DNA from: Spirochaetota bacterium
GTDB taxonomy: Bacteria > Spirochaetota > Leptospiria > Turneriellales > Turneriellaceae
Assembly (NCBI GenBank): GCA_963205035.1
Contig: CAUJII010000177.1
Location: forward strand, 1 to 6,085
Direction: 5' to 3'
DNA length: 6,085 bases
Below, in pieces: positions 4,348 to 6,085 of the stretch. Position 1 is the stretch's first letter. Each line of letters begins with the position of its first letter. A program made the translations under genes and the position numbers. Under the pieces are notes generated by a model. That model was not told the DNA's origin and searched no databases. It saw only the letters and a program-made list of their open reading frames with translations.

Positions 4348-5538
4348 ATGAAAAAAATTCTATGGCTGAACTCTCTCCTTTTGATGGGAGTTCTCACTAC
4401 CTGCCAAAGCTCCAAGGTCATCGACGACAAAACAGGCCGTGTCGTGGGAGCGAAAGCCGACGCCACGACAGGGTATTATTACGACGATATGGCACGCTAC
4501 CTCGGGGGCTTCGATTTACCCGCAGATAGTGCGATGGCTCCCATAGCGGCTCAGCCGGAGTATGCAGAGCATCGAGAGAAAATGGCGCGCTTCTGGCAGA
4601 AGGTGCGCAAGCATAGCATCGAACCGATTAGCCGGTGGCGCGAGACAACGCTTGAGAAAAACCCAAACGGCCCTGTTTGCCATCGCGATAAACCCGCTGT
4701 GTATCCACTCTGCGGCGCGGACATCATCAACCTATACACTATTTGCCCTGAAGCGAGCGAGTACATCATGGTTGCGCTCGAAAAAGCAGGCGACATTCCT
4801 CACCCTGAAAAGAATAGCGGCAAATATTATCAAGGATTGAGAGCGATGCGCTCGGTCATCAACAACATCGCAGACCGCAATTATTTTTATTCGGCACACA
4901 TGAAAAGAAATATCATCAAGAACGAGGAAATACCAGGGATTGCTCCCGTGCTCTTGGCGTTTGCTTCGGGGCTCGGCTGGCACATCGTCGATTTTGAAAG
5001 AATCTATATCTCGCCAAAGGGTGTGCCTGTGGTTCTCGATAACCCTGTCCTTGATTTCAAACCCGGCGGCGTGAGAATTTGGTTCCGCACCGACGACGAT
5101 GCGCGTGTGAGATCGCTCACTTATATTGAACAATACTTAGATTCAAAAAGTGTCGACCCACAATACCCGCTGACAAAATTTTTAGAACAAAAAAAAGGCG
5201 GCATGATGATGCTCAAGGCGGCCGTCTACTTAATGCACAATAACTATTACCGTTCGGTGAGAGAGTTTTTTATGGGGTTGCCCAACGCCATTGTGCAGGA
5301 CGATTCGGGATTTCGCTACGTTGACCTCAAAGACAATTTCAACATTACAATTTTCGGAGAGTTCAAAGGGCCCGCTATCACGATGTCGGTGCGACCGCAA
5401 AACCCCGTGCAACCAGAACTTACGAAACTCTACAAAGAGACGCATCCGCCCGATCTGCCTTTTCCTTTTGGGTACGGAGTGCTCAGAAAGCCGCCACGCT
5501 CTAACCTCATGGTCGCGCACAGGAAAAATCCAATCTAA
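4348..5538 (+). CDS. Lipoprotein of unknown function (396 aa)
   Basis: Function is unknown. Residues 1-18 are a lipoprotein signal (K2-K3, hydrophobic 4-16) with lipobox L-T-T-C and Cys19 as the lipidated residue. Thr at -1 departs from the enterobacterial rule but suits relaxed spirochaete-type lipoboxes. The body appears to belong to a conserved uncharacterised secreted family that I recall mainly from Bacteroidetes; this is from memory, not a search. Its marks here are A-V-Y-P-L-C-G-A-D (117-125), an I-M-V-A-L-E-K-A-G-D-I-P segment (140-151), L-K-A-A-V-Y-L-M-H (289-297), Q-D-D-S-G (317-321) and a C-terminal L-P-F-P-F-G-Y-G stretch. Family members I recall read Y-P-F-x-G-x-D and K-A-A-S-Y-L-M-H. 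Cys111, Cys122 and Cys133 are regularly spaced and could form disulfides. The ribosome binding site is weak (AAAGAAG, about 8 nt from ATG). It starts 20 nt after prfB and ends in a TAATG overlap with the permease, suggesting one operon. Confidence 0.75.
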   Translation: MKKILWLNSLLLMGVLTTCQSSKVIDDKTGRVVGAKADATTGYYYDDMARYLGGFDLPADSAMAPIAAQPEYAEHREKMARFWQKVRKHSIEPISRWRETTLEKNPNGPVCHRDKPAVYPLCGADIINLYTICPEASEYIMVALEKAGDIPHPEKNSGKYYQGLRAMRSVINNIADRNYFYSAHMKRNIIKNEEIPGIAPVLLAFASGLGWHIVDFERIYISPKGVPVVLDNPVLDFKPGGVRIWFRTDDDARVRSLTYIEQYLDSKSVDPQYPLTKFLEQKKGGMMMLKAAVYLMHNNYYRSVREFFMGLPNAIVQDDSGFRYVDLKDNFNITIFGEFKGPAITMSVRPQNPVQPELTKLYKETHPPDLPFPFGYGVLRKPPRSNLMVAHRKNPI

Positions 5539-6085
5539 TGAACACACAACTTGTTAGACAACTCGGCTTCATGACGGCGGCTTTTACCGTCATCGGCAGC
5601 ATGATTGGTTCGGGAGTGTTTCGCACGAGCAACGAGCTCGTCTACGATGCGCACTTGAGCCCCACGATAATTTTGGCGCTATGGTTTGTCGGCGGTTTGG
5701 TCGCGCTATCCGGCGCTTTGAGCTACGCCGAACTCGCGGCGGCGTATCCCGAAGCGGGTGGCGAGTTTGCATACCTCAACAACATCTTCGGAAAACTGCC
5801 TGCATTCTTGACCGGGTTTGTTTCTTTGACGGTGGGCTTTTCGGCACCCATCGCATTCACCTCGCTCACGATTGTCGAACTCGTCGTGGGCGGAATTAAC
5901 CAAACTCGAACAGACCTGCTTCAACCGTCAGCTTTCCGCCTGCAACTCTTGGCCGCGTTCATTCCCGTTTTGATTGCATTCCTTCACATAGCGCGTGTCA
6001 AAATTGGCGAAGGATTTCAGAATGTTTTGACGGCGGCAAAAACCCTCCTCATTATTGGCGTCGCGGTCGCTTTGTTTTTTACGCC
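5538..6085 (+). CDS. APC-superfamily amino-acid permease (3' end outside window)
   Basis: This is an inner-membrane secondary transporter, probably moving amino acids by exchange or proton symport; the substrate cannot be told. The 182 codons present, of a usual 430-480, run without a stop to the window edge. The first segment carries V-I-G-S-M-I-G-S-G-V-F (18-28), the unwound TM1 glycine motif that binds the amino-acid backbone. TM2 (about 43-62) is followed by Y-A-E-L-A-A-A-Y-P-E-A-G-G-E-F-A-Y-L (63-80), the conserved TM2-TM3 loop of LAT-like members. Further hydrophobic stretches lie near 88-105, 108-124, 141-157 and 168-182. ATG 5538 shares its A with the TAA of the lipoprotein gene, so translation is probably coupled; there is no separate strong ribosome binding site. 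An internal ATG at 5571 would cut into TM1 and is unlikely. Confidence 0.9.
   Translation, partial: MNTQLVRQLGFMTAAFTVIGSMIGSGVFRTSNELVYDAHLSPTIILALWFVGGLVALSGALSYAELAAAYPEAGGEFAYLNNIFGKLPAFLTGFVSLTVGFSAPIAFTSLTIVELVVGGINQTRTDLLQPSAFRLQLLAAFIPVLIAFLHIARVKIGEGFQNVLTAAKTLLIIGVAVALFFT

Overview
The window reads as bacterial chromosome of moderate GC content. It most resembles a free-living, motile, double-membrane bacterium. The evidence is a chemotaxis adaptation pair (CheD, CheB), an exported beta-barrel protein ending in an outer-membrane-type strand, and a lipoprotein. A spirochaete near Leptospirales (for example Turneriella or Leptonema) is my best guess from the gene mix and the relaxed lipobox. 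That assignment is inference with low confidence.

Layout. (1) 2-1107, plus strand: the end of an operon with cheD (5' end outside the window or very near its edge) and cheB overlapping by ATGA. This CheB is only the catalytic methylesterase domain, without a receiver domain. (2) 1108-2487: about 1.4 kb of accessory-looking DNA with one convincing gene on the minus strand (1399-1971). It encodes a 190-residue protein of no recognised function with two ribbon-helix-helix-like modules. The stretch is bounded by a 21-bp inverted repeat (1116-1136 and 2157-2177, one mismatch). It also holds a hairpin-rich non-coding stretch (1190-1289), two similar palindromic operator-like sites in an AT-rich leader (2066-2083 and 2113-2130), and, just outside the right repeat, a 158-bp nested inverted repeat (2197-2354) with about 48 potential base pairs. 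(3) 2383-3172: a self-contained transcription unit with sigma70-type promoter, UUCG-capped 5' hairpin, strong ribosome binding site, outer-membrane beta-barrel gene and intrinsic terminator. (4) 3215-6085: a tight plus-strand run of prfB (release factor 2, no programmed frameshift), a lipoprotein of unknown function, and an APC-family amino-acid permease cut off by the window end. The last two overlap as TAATG.

How the parts work together. CheD deamidates receptor glutamines and CheB removes methyl groups (and can deamidate), so both tune chemoreceptor adaptation. The beta-barrel gene looks independent of its neighbours. prfB, the lipoprotein and the permease are probably co-transcribed, but no shared pathway is evident.

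The most unusual part is 1116-2354. A terminal-repeat-bounded segment carrying a putative DNA-binding protein, matching operator-like palindromes and a possible structured RNA, next to a MITE-like palindrome, would fit a small mobile or self-regulating element. No transposase, recombinase or reverse transcriptase is visible, so this is a hypothesis.
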